Assembly: GCF_002814095.1 (NCBI RefSeq)
Contig: NZ_CP021913.1
Span: 2,108,001-2,172,000 of the forward strand
Direction of reading: 5' to 3'
DNA length: 64,000 bases
Source: Sagittula sp. P11
Lineage (GTDB): Bacteria > Pseudomonadota > Alphaproteobacteria > Rhodobacterales > Rhodobacteraceae
Part shown: positions 26,181 through 35,295 of the stretch, piece by piece
Position numbering within the stretch: position 1 is the first letter of the stretch
Layout: every line of letters starts with the position of its first letter
The notes under the pieces: model-generated
The model's input: the letters and a program-made list of their open reading frames with translations, nothing else
What the model was told of the DNA's origin: nothing
The model's database searches: none
Made by a program: the position numbers and the translations under genes

Positions 26181-26442
26181 GGGCTCTCTCCTTCAGTGCC
26201 TCGAAGATCATTTCCGTGAGTCCTACGCCTCCGTTTGCTGCCATCTGGCGCGCCTGTTCGAGACGCAGCATGGACGAGAACTGGTCCTCCCCGGCGCCGC
26301 CACCGAACGCTTCCGGGGTTTCGCCCACGCCAGCCGCCTTCAACATTTCAGCGAGGAAGTTCGCTTCCAACTCGAGCGCCGCGTCCCGCAATTTTCGCTC
26401 ATTGCTTCGGGCAGCAAGAGGCAGATCCGGTGTCAGCTCCAT
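26173..26442 (-). CDS. flgJ: rod-binding protein FlgJ, N-terminal type
   Basis: Predicted 89 residues. It contains the rod-binding domain only: AALELEANFLAEMLKAAGVG then FSSMLRLEQARQMAANGGVG. The muramidase domain found at the C-terminus of enterobacterial FlgJ is absent, as is usual in alphaproteobacteria, so peptidoglycan cutting must come from another enzyme. ATG 26442 is preferred because GGAG lies 9 nt upstream; ATG 26448 and TTG 26457 are alternatives. It is divergent from fliK. Confidence 0.82.
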   Translation of the reverse strand: MELTPDLPLAARSNERKLRDAALELEANFLAEMLKAAGVGETPEAFGGGAGEDQFSSMLRLEQARQMAANGGVGLTEMIFEALKERAHG

Positions 26443-26485
26443 GGTCATTCTCTCCAATTCGACTCAGTTGGAACCTTTTGCCGCG

Positions 26486-26521
26486 AGTTCAGTAAAGAAC
26501 TGGTAAGGATGTTGGCCTTAC
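26486..26521. promoter_or_regulatory. two short inverted repeats in the flgJ / fliK divergent gap
   Basis: AGTTC-N6-GAACT at 26486-26501 is followed at once by GTAAGG-N7-CCTTAC at 26503-26521, ending 32 bp before the fliK start. They lie in a 111-bp divergent gap and could be operator sites. No regulator is assigned. Confidence 0.35.
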
Positions 26522-26553
26522 GTTCCAGGTGCGGAAGAACTCCCGGAGCTGCC

Positions 26554-29046
26554 ATGTTTATTCAACCGACAAACCCGATTAGCCTTGCCGGAGCGGCCGG
26601 TTCCAAAGGGCAGAGTCAGAACCGTAACAGCGGTGAGGATTTCGATCAGATCTTTGAAAGTGGGTCTCAGGCGCGTCCGGATGGTATGAACAGCGAGAAA
26701 CGGTCCGCTGCAAAGGATGGAGATGGTGCACGCCTTGTGAGATCAGCCGCACAGGAGGCCGATGTACAAGAAGCTGATGCTGTCGAAACTGATTCCGTTG
26801 ACATTGAAAATTCTGATGAAAAATCGACGAGCTTTGAAGAAAGCGCCATTTTCGATCCTGATACTTCGTCAGAGCTTCAGATAGGCGAGTCTTTGGAAGA
26901 TGCCGGCTTCGGACACCCGAGGACTCGAAGAGAATCAGAAAACCAAAGATCAGTTGGACATTCTCTAGAGGGACTACACGTCCCAAGTAATGTACTCATT
27001 CGCCCTGAACCAGCCTTAAAAAGGTCGCCGAGCAGCTTGTCCCCGGATAATATTGATTTAGAAAAATACTCATGCCCCAAAAGCCGAGATCAGGCATCTC
27101 CCGCCTCAGTACTTCCTGTAGAAAGTCAAAATGGAGAATTCGGAAAGGATAGAGTCGCGCGTTCGGATCAGCTCCAATACACCAAGAATGGCCTTGAATT
27201 AAACTCTAACCGTTTCAATGCAGAGCCTCAAAGCATGAATTTGGAGGCAAGCGACTCCGATAATAACAAGGGTGTCTCAAGGTTTGCAAATAGGGTAATC
27301 GAAAGTGATATCGAGAGTAGTCCTGCCTCACTGCGGTTCACCAGAGCGGACAGTGGACCAGATCGAAACACTGGCAATGTTGTTGGTGTTAATCACGGGC
27401 AACGCAGCATAGCTATTGGTGCATCACTTTCTGGTGGTTCACACGTTCAGTCGTCAAAGAACCAGTTGGAAAAAGACCTCGGACTTCTAGAGAATTTTGC
27501 TGCTCAAGGCCTTTCGGCAGTGGCGGAGAGCAAGGAAAGTACAATTAGATCGAGGTTTGACGAGCCTCGAACTGGGGCCGCAAGCCAGGTAATCTCGTTC
27601 TCTGAGATTTCTCAAAAAAAGCTCACAGCGGGAGGGGCTCCGGAGACGTTAATTTCTGAAGGTACAAATAGGAGCAAGAAAAACTCAGATGGAACCAAGC
27701 CTTATTCCGTCGCGACAACCGAACTGAGTCCACATAATGACGGCGATGCGGCCGTCCGTGATCGAAGCTCTCTCAGATTTGATATCAGCAAAAAGGAAAC
27801 GACACTTTCGGGAGACGCTTCAAAGGAAGCGGTTTTTCCTGGGGATCTATTGCGAACCTCAGGCCGCGCCCAACAGTCTCGACACGGTATCGAGAAGGTC
27901 GATAAGACGGACCTAACAGCCAAGACCTTGCAGCTTTCCGGTGTTGCCGAAACCTCCAAGGATGTACCGAAAGCCATCAGTAACCAGAATAATGAAATCG
28001 CATCACCCCAAATCGTCGGTCCTGAACCAAAGCGTGGAATGTTGCGGCATACCAGCGGCACTTTTCTTGGTTCTGACCAGCGCCATCAGGAACCGACTTG
28101 GGGCGTTAAGAACTCGGAAGCCAATCCTCCGGGCGCAAACTGCGAGCCCAATATCGTCGCTGGTCGTGTGGGGTCCGAAGGCATGTCGACTGCGGTAACG
28201 CAACCGCAAGACCGTGCGAGAGAAATGACTCCGCTTGCTTCTGAACTGTCTGCCACTCAGCATAGGGACGCTGCCGACCCTTCGCCCGTCGCCATGTACG
28301 CAACAAGAGACGAAGTTAGCGTAGCGCAGCATTCAGTTTCGTCAGAATCGGTCATTGTCCGTCAGATATTGAAGAACAATGAGCGTGAGAATGTCGCCAA
28401 TCGGGAGACAAGCGATGCTGGAACCGACAATAAAACTGTGGTGAGCGGCGCTGCGCTTGCGACCACGACTCAGCCAACCGACCCGTCCACAACTGCGCGA
28501 TGGCCCGACCCGGCTGGGACCACTATTGCGGTCGCACTGCAGGCCTTTGAGGATGTTACCGAAGAGGATGTCGGCGGCACCGATCTTCCCGTGAGCGGGG
28601 CGTCCTCAAGCGGCGCGTCGCAGGCAAACCAAGCCGGTGGAACGCAGTATCAACCGCTTAACAGGACCGACCCCAGTGCTGTGATCCGGCAGGTCTCGGA
28701 GGCGTTCGCACGTCTGAGCGACCAGACGGTCGAGCTTCGTTTGTCGCCGGAGGAACTTGGCCGGGTTCGGATGTACATGCATTCCGGCGAGCACGGTCTT
28801 GTCGTGAACATCCAGGCGGACCGGACCGAGACGCTGGACCTGATGCGCCGCCATGTAGACGAGCTGGCGCGGAATCTGGCAGACGCCGGCTATGAAAATG
28901 CCGGGTTCACCTTTGGCGAGGAACGACGCCAACGCGAAACATCTCTTGGCGATGCGCTCGATTTGGTTCCAGCTGTGGATGACGACCTCGCGCCTCTGCC
29001 GGGCATCGAAACCGATGGGGCCGATGGCCTCGACATCAGGATGTGA
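26554..29046 (+). CDS. fliK: hook-length control protein FliK
   Basis: Predicted 830 residues, long for FliK. ATG 26554 has GGAG about 6 nt upstream. The C-terminal domain, about residues 710-790, has the FliK export-switch pattern (VELRLSPEELGRVRMYMHSG then HVDELARNLADAGYENAGF) and interacts with FlhB. The N-terminal and middle parts are hydrophilic and low in hydrophobic residues, as expected of an unfolded molecular ruler. The body, roughly 26640-28400, has much lower GC (40-50% in lines counted) than its neighbours and the conserved 3' end. flgD follows after 6 nt. Confidence 0.85.
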   Translation: MFIQPTNPISLAGAAGSKGQSQNRNSGEDFDQIFESGSQARPDGMNSEKRSAAKDGDGARLVRSAAQEADVQEADAVETDSVDIENSDEKSTSFEESAIFDPDTSSELQIGESLEDAGFGHPRTRRESENQRSVGHSLEGLHVPSNVLIRPEPALKRSPSSLSPDNIDLEKYSCPKSRDQASPASVLPVESQNGEFGKDRVARSDQLQYTKNGLELNSNRFNAEPQSMNLEASDSDNNKGVSRFANRVIESDIESSPASLRFTRADSGPDRNTGNVVGVNHGQRSIAIGASLSGGSHVQSSKNQLEKDLGLLENFAAQGLSAVAESKESTIRSRFDEPRTGAASQVISFSEISQKKLTAGGAPETLISEGTNRSKKNSDGTKPYSVATTELSPHNDGDAAVRDRSSLRFDISKKETTLSGDASKEAVFPGDLLRTSGRAQQSRHGIEKVDKTDLTAKTLQLSGVAETSKDVPKAISNQNNEIASPQIVGPEPKRGMLRHTSGTFLGSDQRHQEPTWGVKNSEANPPGANCEPNIVAGRVGSEGMSTAVTQPQDRAREMTPLASELSATQHRDAADPSPVAMYATRDEVSVAQHSVSSESVIVRQILKNNERENVANRETSDAGTDNKTVVSGAALATTTQPTDPSTTARWPDPAGTTIAVALQAFEDVTEEDVGGTDLPVSGASSSGASQANQAGGTQYQPLNRTDPSAVIRQVSEAFARLSDQTVELRLSPEELGRVRMYMHSGEHGLVVNIQADRTETLDLMRRHVDELARNLADAGYENAGFTFGEERRQRETSLGDALDLVPAVDDDLAPLPGIETDGADGLDIRM

Positions 29047-29052
29047 GGAAAC

Positions 29053-29739
29053 ATGGTCACTGTCTCTGATCCAGCGCCACTGTATGGCAACCAGTCCGGC
29101 CAGACGGCCCAGAAGCCGTCGGTCGAGCAGAACACGCGGGCCGTTCTGAGTTCCGACTTTGAGACGTTCCTCAAGATGCTCACCGTGCAGGTGCAGAACC
29201 AGGATCCGCTGAACCCCGTCGACTCGACGGAGTATGCGACGCAGCTAGCGACGTTCTCCTCTGTAGAACAGCAGGTGCAGACCAACGAACTGCTCCGCAA
29301 CATCAGTGCAACCCTGGGCGGCAATTCGCTGAATGAATTCGGTCGCTGGATCGGGATGGAAGGGCTGGTCCGCGCACCCGCCATGTTCGACGGTGCCCCC
29401 GTGACGATCCGCCCCGATTATTCCGAGGACGCAGACCGCGCCGTGCTGGTGGTGCGCGACGCGGGCGGAGAAGAGGTGCAGCGCTTCGACATCGATGTCG
29501 GCGAGGAGGTGGTGTTCTGGGGCGGAGGCGACAGCGAAGGCAACCCTCTGCCCCCCGGCATCTACCGTTTCGACGTGGAAAGCTACATCGACCAGCGGTT
29601 CGATGGCTCTACCATGGCGCGTGTCTACAGCCGCATAGACGAGGTGCGCAATGACGACGGGACGGTCCTCTTGCGCTTCGCCGACGGGACCGAGGCGACC
29701 TCGGAAGAGATTGGAGGCCTGCGACAGGCACGGCAATGA
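29053..29739 (+). CDS. flgD: hook cap / scaffold protein FlgD
   Basis: Predicted 228 residues. The N-terminal segment FETFLKMLTVQVQNQDPLNP then VDSTEYATQLATFSSVEQQ is the FlgD hallmark. The C-terminal part is a beta domain with LPPGIYRFDVE. FlgD caps the growing hook so FlgE can polymerise. GAGG precedes ATG 29053. It forms a two-gene unit with fliK and is the last flagellar gene of the locus. Confidence 0.95.
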   Translation: MVTVSDPAPLYGNQSGQTAQKPSVEQNTRAVLSSDFETFLKMLTVQVQNQDPLNPVDSTEYATQLATFSSVEQQVQTNELLRNISATLGGNSLNEFGRWIGMEGLVRAPAMFDGAPVTIRPDYSEDADRAVLVVRDAGGEEVQRFDIDVGEEVVFWGGGDSEGNPLPPGIYRFDVESYIDQRFDGSTMARVYSRIDEVRNDDGTVLLRFADGTEATSEEIGGLRQARQ

Positions 29740-30041
29740 CGCACGATGGCGGTTGCCGATTCGAAAAACTTGGACGCGAAGGAAGGAAAATCTTGGTTAA
29801 GAAGCGAAAAGATCGATGCATCTTCAACGTGTATGGGCTTCTCGTGGGGATCCGTATTTCGCATGCGCGGAAAAAACATGCAAACGTGCCACACTGGTGG
29901 CGCAAACCGGTGAATTTTGCAGGCGACAAGGTGCCGTTCCGCGCACCTGCAGAATTTGCCATTTGATAGGCAGCACTGAAAACGCTACGTTGCCTGAAGT
30001 AGGGCGTACCGCGTCCATCATTCTGAGACTGGAGCATAGTC
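29740..30041. other. intergenic region between flgD and the YjbE-like gene
   Basis: About 300 bp of relatively AT-rich sequence with no convincing gene. An open frame at 29736-29966 lacks a ribosome site and has unlikely composition. No clear terminator for flgD or canonical promoter for the next gene was recognised, although the region must hold a promoter or leader for the 30042 gene, which has GGAG 7 nt before its ATG. Confidence 0.5.
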
Positions 30042-30239
30042 ATGAAAAAGATCTCTACCATCGCGGCGGTCGTGGCCCTCGCAGCTTCCTTCAGCGCGCC
30101 GGCTTCTGCCCAGCAGGCTGACCCGTTTGCATCCTCGCAGGTTTCCGCGGTGCCGGCGTTGGTCGTCATCGGTGGTATCGCCGCTGTCATCGCGATCACT
30201 GCGGGCACCAACAACGACTCCTCGACCGGCACCAAGTGA
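30042..30239 (+). CDS. 65-residue exported membrane peptide, YjbE/GfcA-like
   Basis: Residues 1-23 are a signal peptide (KKISTIAAVVALAASFSAP then ASA before QQ). Residues 38-54 form a Gly/Ala/Val/Ile membrane helix (ALVVIGGIAAVIAITAG), and the tail is polar: TNNDSSTGTK. This order (signal, hydrophobic helix, Asn/Asp/Ser/Thr/Gly tail) is that of Escherichia coli YjbE and GfcA, small first-gene products of exopolysaccharide operons. The match is one of layout, not strong identity. A good terminator follows. It stands alone, 27.5 kb from the yjbH-yjbF pair. Confidence 0.7.
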   Translation: MKKISTIAAVVALAASFSAPASAQQADPFASSQVSAVPALVVIGGIAAVIAITAGTNNDSSTGTK

Positions 30240-30280
30240 GGCCGCGTCGACATTAAGGTCGACAAACAAAGCATAGAGAG

Positions 30281-30306
30281 CGGCGGCAATATTGCCGCCG
30301 TTTTTC
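30281..30306 (+). terminator. rho-independent terminator
   Basis: A self-complementary 20-base element (CGGCGGCAAT then ATTGCCGCCG) is followed directly by TTTTT. It terminates the 65-residue gene on plus. Because the ubiB stop is 24 bp beyond on the other strand it may also slow minus-strand transcription. Confidence 0.9.
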
Positions 30307-30329
30307 ATTTGTAGGTCAGGCAGCTCGAC

Positions 30330-31862
30330 CTATCCGAAGAACGGAGCAAGCAGGATGACCGCGGCAGAGGCTGCGGCACCGCCCGAAGCCCAGAACAGCC
30401 GTGCGGGCCAGGGATTGCGGCGCTGCTCCGGTTCGGGCTGGGACTGTCGGATCAGGGCGGCCTCCACCAGCTTGGGCAGGCGCGGACCGAACCGGGCCAT
30501 CACCGCCGCCGTCTTCATCAGATCCGACGCAGCCGCGCGCGGGCCGATGGACTTCTTGATGTAGTCTTCGACCACGGGCTGGGCGACGCGCCAGATGTTC
30601 ATGTGCGGATCAAGGGATCGGGCGACGCCTTCCACAACCACCATGGTGCGTTGCAGGAGGATCAGCTCCGTCCGTGTTTCCATGCCGAACCGTTCCGTCA
30701 CCTCGAACAGGTAGGCCAGCAGCTTGCCCATCGAGATGCGGGTCGCGTCCATGCCAAAGATGGGCTCTCCGACGGCGCGGAGCGCGCGGGCAAATTCGTC
30801 GATGTCGCGGTCCGCGGGCACGTAGCCCGCTTCGAAGTGCACCTCGGCGACGCGCTTGTAGTCGCGCCGGATGAAACCAAAGAGGATCTCGGCGTAGACC
30901 CGGCGCGTGTATTCGTCGATGTGCCCCATGATGCCGAAATCATAGGCGATGATATCGCCATTCGGCGCGACCTTCAGATTGCCCTGGTGCATGTCGGCAT
31001 GAAAGAAGCCGTCGCGCAGCGCGTGGTTGAGGAACAGTTGCAGGACACGCTGGGAAAGGGCGACGCGGTCGTGGCCCATGGCGTCGATGGCGGCGTTGTC
31101 GCCAAGCGGAACGCCTTCGGCCCAGCTCATGGTCATGACGCGACGGCCCGACAGCATCCAGTTGACCTGCGGAAGCTGGAAGCCCTCGTCGTTTTCCGTG
31201 TTCGCCGCAAATTCGCTCGCGGCGGCGGATTCGAGGCGAAGATCGAGTTCGCCCATCACCACGCCTTCGAAATGCGCGATGACTTCGCGGGGCCGCAGGC
31301 GGCGGGACGAGGGCGACAGCGTCTCGATCACCCAGGCTGCAAAATAGAAAGCGTCGATGTCGCGGCGGAAGGCCCGCTCGATTCCGGGCCGTAGAACCTT
31401 CACGGCGACGCTTTGGCCGGTCTCGCGTAGCGTGGCCTTGTGCACCTGCGCGATGGAGGCCGCGGCGACGGGTTCGCTGAACTCGGCAAAGATCTCGTCC
31501 ACGGGCAGGCCGATCTCGGCCAGAACCTGCTCCTTGGCCTCTTCGATCGAGAAGGGGGGCAATTTGTCCTGAAGGACGCGCAACTGGGTCGCCATCTCGG
31601 CGCCGACCACGTCTGGCCGGGTCGACAGGATCTGGCCGAACTTGATGTAGGCCGGGCCAAGCGCCGTCAGGGCGCGCACCGCGGGCGGTGTGGACGGATC
31701 GCCCTCATCGCCCAGCCACTTGAAGGGCCAGCCGAGCACCCGGGCGGCCACCCGCAGCGGTGCGGGCGCGTCGAAGGCATCCAGAACCACGCGCATCGCG
31801 CCAGTCCGTTCAAGCGTCGCGCCTGTCTGGATCAGGCGCCAGATGTTGTGCGGACCCCTCAA
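30330..31862 (-). CDS. ubiB: UbiB, ubiquinone-biosynthesis accessory kinase-like protein
   Basis: Predicted 510 residues. It carries the ABC1/ADCK signature: KFGQ at 74-77 in [26 protein letters not shown], and the kinase-like [17 protein letters not shown] and [10 protein letters not shown]. The C-terminus ends in hydrophobic segments that anchor it to the membrane. UbiB is an ATPase needed for ubiquinone synthesis. The start is TTG 31862, overlapping the ubiE stop (TTGA); the family opening [11 protein letters not shown] supports it. In many relatives coaBC follows ubiB; here it does not. Confidence 0.93.
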   Translation of the reverse strand: MRGPHNIWRLIQTGATLERTGAMRVVLDAFDAPAPLRVAARVLGWPFKWLGDEGDPSTPPAVRALTALGPAYIKFGQILSTRPDVVGAEMATQLRVLQDKLPPFSIEEAKEQVLAEIGLPVDEIFAEFSEPVAAASIAQVHKATLRETGQSVAVKVLRPGIERAFRRDIDAFYFAAWVIETLSPSSRRLRPREVIAHFEGVVMGELDLRLESAAASEFAANTENDEGFQLPQVNWMLSGRRVMTMSWAEGVPLGDNAAIDAMGHDRVALSQRVLQLFLNHALRDGFFHADMHQGNLKVAPNGDIIAYDFGIMGHIDEYTRRVYAEILFGFIRRDYKRVAEVHFEAGYVPADRDIDEFARALRAVGEPIFGMDATRISMGKLLAYLFEVTERFGMETRTELILLQRTMVVVEGVARSLDPHMNIWRVAQPVVEDYIKKSIGPRAAASDLMKTAAVMARFGPRLPKLVEAALIRQSQPEPEQRRNPWPARLFWASGGAAASAAVILLAPFFG

Positions 31863-32611
31863 AGCTTCCAGCCCGAATGCAGGCAGGCCACGCCCATCGA
31901 CAGGTTCCGGTACTTCGCATTGCCGAAGCCCGCCGCGCGCACCATTCCCAGGAAGGTTTCCTGGTCTGGAAACTTGCGTATGGATTCAACGAGATACTGG
32001 TAGGAGTCGCGGTCCCCGGCGATCACCTGTCCCATGCGCGGGATGATGTGGAACGAATAGAGGTCATAGGCCCACTGCATCAGGTCGTTGGGAATCTGCG
32101 AGAATTCGAGCACCATCAGCCGTCCGCCCGGACGCAGCACGCGGTATGCCTCGTTCAGGGCTTCCTGCGGGCGGGTGACATTCCGGATGCCGAAGGAGAT
32201 CGTGTAGACGTCGAAGCTGTTGTCCGGGAACGGCAGCTTCATCGCGTCGCCCACCACCCAGTCGAGCTGGTCGCCAAGGGATGACGCCTCGGCCCGTTTC
32301 CGACCCTCGACCAGCATCGGTTCCGTCAGGTCGAGCACGGTCGCATGCCCGTCGCCCGCACGTTTCAGGTAGCGGAAGGAAATGTCGCCGGTGCCACCCG
32401 CCACATCCAGCAGCTTCGTACCGCGGCGCGGCGCGAGCCAGTCCATCATCGCGTCCTTCCAGACGCGGTGAATGCCGAATGACATGGCGTCGTTCATGAC
32501 ATCGTACTTGGACGCCACGGATCGGAAGACCCCCTGAACACGCCCCGCCTTTTCGCCCTCCGGCACTTCGGAGAAGCCGAAATGGGTGGTTTTTCCGCTG
32601 GTGTCGTTCAT
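31859..32611 (-). CDS. ubiE: ubiquinone/menaquinone C-methyltransferase UbiE
   Basis: Predicted 250 residues from ATG 32611 (AAAGGAC upstream). It has the opening [20 protein letters not shown], the SAM motif [14 protein letters not shown], and the UbiE phrases [13 protein letters not shown] and [16 protein letters not shown]. It methylates a ring carbon of the quinone precursor using S-adenosylmethionine. It is the first gene of a ubiE-ubiB unit, divergent from mutM. Confidence 0.96.
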   Translation of the reverse strand: MNDTSGKTTHFGFSEVPEGEKAGRVQGVFRSVASKYDVMNDAMSFGIHRVWKDAMMDWLAPRRGTKLLDVAGGTGDISFRYLKRAGDGHATVLDLTEPMLVEGRKRAEASSLGDQLDWVVGDAMKLPFPDNSFDVYTISFGIRNVTRPQEALNEAYRVLRPGGRLMVLEFSQIPNDLMQWAYDLYSFHIIPRMGQVIAGDRDSYQYLVESIRKFPDQETFLGMVRAAGFGNAKYRNLSMGVACLHSGWKL

Positions 32612-32638
32612 GCGAGGCGTCCTTTCGTGTCGCAGAGA

Positions 32639-32666
32639 CTTATAGGGCGTAGGCATCGCTCTGCAA
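32639..32666 (-). promoter_or_regulatory. sigma-70-like promoter for ubiE-ubiB
   Basis: Minus strand: TTGCAG (32661-32666), 16-bp spacer, TATAAG (32639-32644). It ends 27 bp before the ubiE ATG. Both hexamers match the consensus at four or five of six positions. Confidence 0.5.
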
Positions 32667-32844
32667 TGCGGCGCGTTGCGTTGGGTCGCAGGAATGCGGA
32701 CGCCGGCAGCGCGAGGGACGTATGCGCCCGGGCGGGGCCGATCAAGACGCCGGGAGGTCGTGCGGACAGCTATGGCGATGCCGTGCGCTTTACGGGGCGC
32801 CGGTCGCTGACTACATGTCGGCTTCACCTCCCCGGAGATGCGCA

Positions 32845-33696
32845 ATGCCCGAACTGCCCGAAGTCGAAACCGTGCGCCGCGGTCTGGCCCCCGTCATGGA
32901 AGGCCAGGTCATCGCGCGCGCACAGGTCAACCGGCCCGACCTCCGCTGGCCTTTTCCAGAACGGATGGCCGAACGGCTGACCGGGGCGCGTGTCTTGCAG
33001 CTTCGCCGGCGGTCAAAGTACATCCTCGCCGACCTGTCCACGGACGAAACCCTGCTGATCCACCTCGGTATGTCCGGACGGATGCTGGTGTCGGGCGATC
33101 CCCTCGGCCAGTTCGTGCACGCGCATCCCATGCCGGAGAAACACGATCACGTCGTCTTCGACATGGAGAACGGCGCCCGCGTCACGTTCAACGATCCGCG
33201 TCGCTTCGGCGCCATGGACCTGATGCCCACGCAGGCGGCCGAGGCGCACCCGCTGCTCGCCCGGATCGGTCCGGAACCGCTGAGCAATGCCTTCACCGAA
33301 TCCCACCTCGTGGAGCGACTCAAGGGGCGGAACATGCCGGTCAAATCCGCGCTTCTGGACCAGAAGATCGTCGCCGGACTGGGCAACATATACGTTTGTG
33401 AAGCGCTGTTCCGTGGCGGCATCCATCCGGCGCGACGTTGTGTCCGCATCTCCGCGGCGCGGATTTCGGCGCTGGTTCCCATCGTCCGCGACGTGCTGGA
33501 CGACGCCATCGCGGCGGGCGGATCATCTCTCCGGGATTTCCGGCAAGCCGATGGAGAACTTGGATATTTCCAGCACAGCTTTGACGTCTACGGACGTGAG
33601 GGTGAGCCATGCAGGGCGCCCGGTTGCACCAGTAAGATCCAGCGTATCGTGCAGTCGGGGCGGTCGTCCTTCTTCTGCCCGACCTGCCAAAGATAA
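32845..33696 (+). CDS. mutM: formamidopyrimidine-DNA glycosylase MutM (Fpg)
   Basis: Predicted 283 residues. The mature N-terminus [13 protein letters not shown] contains the catalytic Pro (next to the initiator Met) and Glu. Lys in [10 protein letters not shown] and the helix-two-turn-helix [20 protein letters not shown] are present, and the C-terminal zinc finger has four Cys (GEPCRAPGC and FFCPTCQR). It excises 8-oxoguanine from DNA. ATG 32845 has GGAG 8 nt upstream. It is divergent from ubiE. Confidence 0.97.
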   Translation: MPELPEVETVRRGLAPVMEGQVIARAQVNRPDLRWPFPERMAERLTGARVLQLRRRSKYILADLSTDETLLIHLGMSGRMLVSGDPLGQFVHAHPMPEKHDHVVFDMENGARVTFNDPRRFGAMDLMPTQAAEAHPLLARIGPEPLSNAFTESHLVERLKGRNMPVKSALLDQKIVAGLGNIYVCEALFRGGIHPARRCVRISAARISALVPIVRDVLDDAIAAGGSSLRDFRQADGELGYFQHSFDVYGREGEPCRAPGCTSKIQRIVQSGRSSFFCPTCQR

Positions 33697-33762
33697 GCTT
33701 GATCGTCTTCACCGAAGTGTTAAGGCTTGGCCTCTGACGGAACCGGACGGAGCCCTATTCTC

Positions 33763-34539
33763 ATGGCCTATGAGACGATCATCGTCGAAGTAGAAGACCA
33801 CGTCGCCACCATCAGACTCAATCGCCCCGACGCCCTGAACGCTCTCAACTCCGAGATGTTGGGAGAGCTGTGCCAGGCGCTGAAGGAAGCTGATGGCAAC
33901 GACAAGGTGCGTTGCATCATCATCACCGGTTCGCAGAAAGCGTTCGCCGCCGGTGCCGACATCAAGGAAATGTCCGACAAGAGCTACGTCGACATGTTCC
34001 TGTCGGATTTCTTCGGGGCGGAAGGCGGCACCATCGGCCGCACCCGCAAACCGATCATCGCCGCCGTTGCTGGATACGCGCTGGGTGGCGGTTGCGAGCT
34101 GGCGATGATGTGCGACTTCATCATCGCCGCCGACAACGCGAAGTTCGGCCAGCCTGAGATCAACCTCGGGGTGATTCCCGGTCTTGGTGGCACGCAGCGC
34201 CTGACCCGCTTTGTCGGCAAGTCAAAGGCGATGGACATGACGCTGACCGGCCGGTTCATGGACGCGGAAGAGGCGGAGCGTTCCGGCCTCGTCAGCCGCG
34301 TCGTGCCGGCAAAGCAACTGATGGAAGAGACCCGCGCCGCGGCCGAGAAGATCGCAGAGAAGTCGATGATCTCGACCATCGCCTGCAAGGAAGCGGTGAA
34401 CATCTCTTACGAGACGACGCTGTCCCAGGGTCTGCTGTTCGAGCGCCGTGCCTTCCACGCGCTGTTCAACACCGAGGACCAGAAGGAGGGCATGGGCGCA
34501 TTCATGGAAAAGCGCTCGGCCCAGTTCCGGGACCGCTGA
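33763..34539 (+). CDS. enoyl-CoA hydratase
   Basis: Predicted 258 residues. It is a crotonase: oxyanion-hole sequences [11 protein letters not shown] and [16 protein letters not shown], and both catalytic glutamates in GGGCELAM and [19 protein letters not shown]. That makes a true hydratase (water addition to 2-enoyl-CoA) rather than a homologue that lacks one Glu. Fatty-acid or amino-acid beta-oxidation is the likely role. Its place between mutM and rpsT is standard in Rhodobacteraceae. ATG 33763 starts MAYETIIVE. Confidence 0.92.
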   Translation: MAYETIIVEVEDHVATIRLNRPDALNALNSEMLGELCQALKEADGNDKVRCIIITGSQKAFAAGADIKEMSDKSYVDMFLSDFFGAEGGTIGRTRKPIIAAVAGYALGGGCELAMMCDFIIAADNAKFGQPEINLGVIPGLGGTQRLTRFVGKSKAMDMTLTGRFMDAEEAERSGLVSRVVPAKQLMEETRAAAEKIAEKSMISTIACKEAVNISYETTLSQGLLFERRAFHALFNTEDQKEGMGAFMEKRSAQFRDR

Positions 34540-34591
34540 CCGCGGATCAGGCCGGAAAGTACAGATTCCGGCAAGCATCCGAACGTGATGC

Positions 34592-34620
34592 TTGCCGAAA
34601 CCGGGTGTGTGCTATATAGG
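34592..34620 (+). promoter_or_regulatory. sigma-70-like promoter for rpsT
   Basis: TTGCCG (34592-34597), 17-bp spacer, TATAGG (34615-34620). It leaves a leader of about 120 nt before rpsT. The leader can pair GCC-N2-CTCAGG (34643-34654) with CCTGAG-N-GGC (34684-34693). Confidence 0.55.
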
Positions 34621-34745
34621 CGCCCGTCATACATGCGCGTGATGCCCGCTCAGGCAAGAATCGGTCCCGCAGTCCGTTCGGGTCCTGAGAGGCATTGCGT
34701 CGTCACAGAGAACTTGAACCGATACCACGAACAGGACCGATCATC

Positions 34746-35012
34746 ATGGCAAACACACCCCAGTCCAAGAAGCGCGCACGTCAGTCGGAAAAGCGTTACG
34801 CCGTCAACAAGGCACGTCGCTCGCGCATCCGCACCTACCTCCGCAAGGTCGAAGAGGCGATCGCATCCGGCGATCAGTCCGCGGCACAGGAAGCGCTGAA
34901 GGCGGCCCAGCCCGAACTGATGCGCGGCGTGACCAAGGGCGTGTTCCACAAGAACACCGCTTCCCGCAAGATGTCGCGCCTCGCGTCACGCGTGAAGTCG
35001 ATCGGCGCCTGA
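34746..35012 (+). CDS. rpsT: 30S ribosomal protein S20
   Basis: Predicted 88 residues beginning [20 protein letters not shown], followed by [19 protein letters not shown]; very basic and helical, as S20 is. It binds 16S rRNA in the small subunit. It has its own promoter and a strong terminator directly after it, so it is monocistronic. Adjacent to dnaA, as in related genomes. Confidence 0.98.
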   Translation: MANTPQSKKRARQSEKRYAVNKARRSRIRTYLRKVEEAIASGDQSAAQEALKAAQPELMRGVTKGVFHKNTASRKMSRLASRVKSIGA

Positions 35013-35042
35013 AGCGCCAGCAATACCAATACCATGTGTTGA

Positions 35043-35070
35043 AAAAGCGCCCTCACAAGGGCGCTTTTTT
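35043..35070 (+). terminator. rho-independent terminator of rpsT
   Basis: AGCGCCCT-CACA-AGGGCGCT is an 8-bp perfect stem, flanked by A tract upstream and TTTTTT downstream. It lies 30 bp after the rpsT stop. Confidence 0.95.
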
Positions 35071-35295
35071 GCGTTTTCAAGGTGTTGCAGGAACGCCAGA
35101 TTCTTTTTCCGGATTCACCGAGTCAAGCTACAAGATCGGTTGCCGGAAACTGACGAAGGTTGGTAATTTCACCGAGCGAGTCACGTCGCACTGGGGGGAC
35201 AAGGCTGCCAGCCCACGCGTTCATTGGGGAAAGCGGGGGCAAACTTGTCAGGGCACTTGAAGTGCTTTTGATGATGTTCAGGGGAAACCCTGGCC
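35071..35295. promoter_or_regulatory. dnaA upstream region with clustered GANTC sites
   Basis: This gap begins the 422 bp between the rpsT terminator and dnaA. It has four GANTC sites (35099-35103, 35112-35116, 35120-35124, 35178-35182), with a fifth at 35354-35358. GANTC is methylated by CcrM in alphaproteobacteria and modulates dnaA expression in Caulobacter. A small CAGGG-GAAA-CCCTG hairpin starts at 35279. No DnaA box (TTATNCACA) was seen, so there is no sign of a replication origin here. Confidence 0.55.

Noticed and set aside
29880-29930. Possible sigma-54 promoter before the 65-residue gene
   Set aside because: TGGCGC and TTTTGC elements occur but the GG-N10-GC spacing does not hold.
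29736-29966. A 76-codon frame after flgD
   Set aside because: It starts inside the flgD stop with no ribosome site and has a residue mix (many Lys/Arg/His, scattered Trp) unlike neighbouring proteins.
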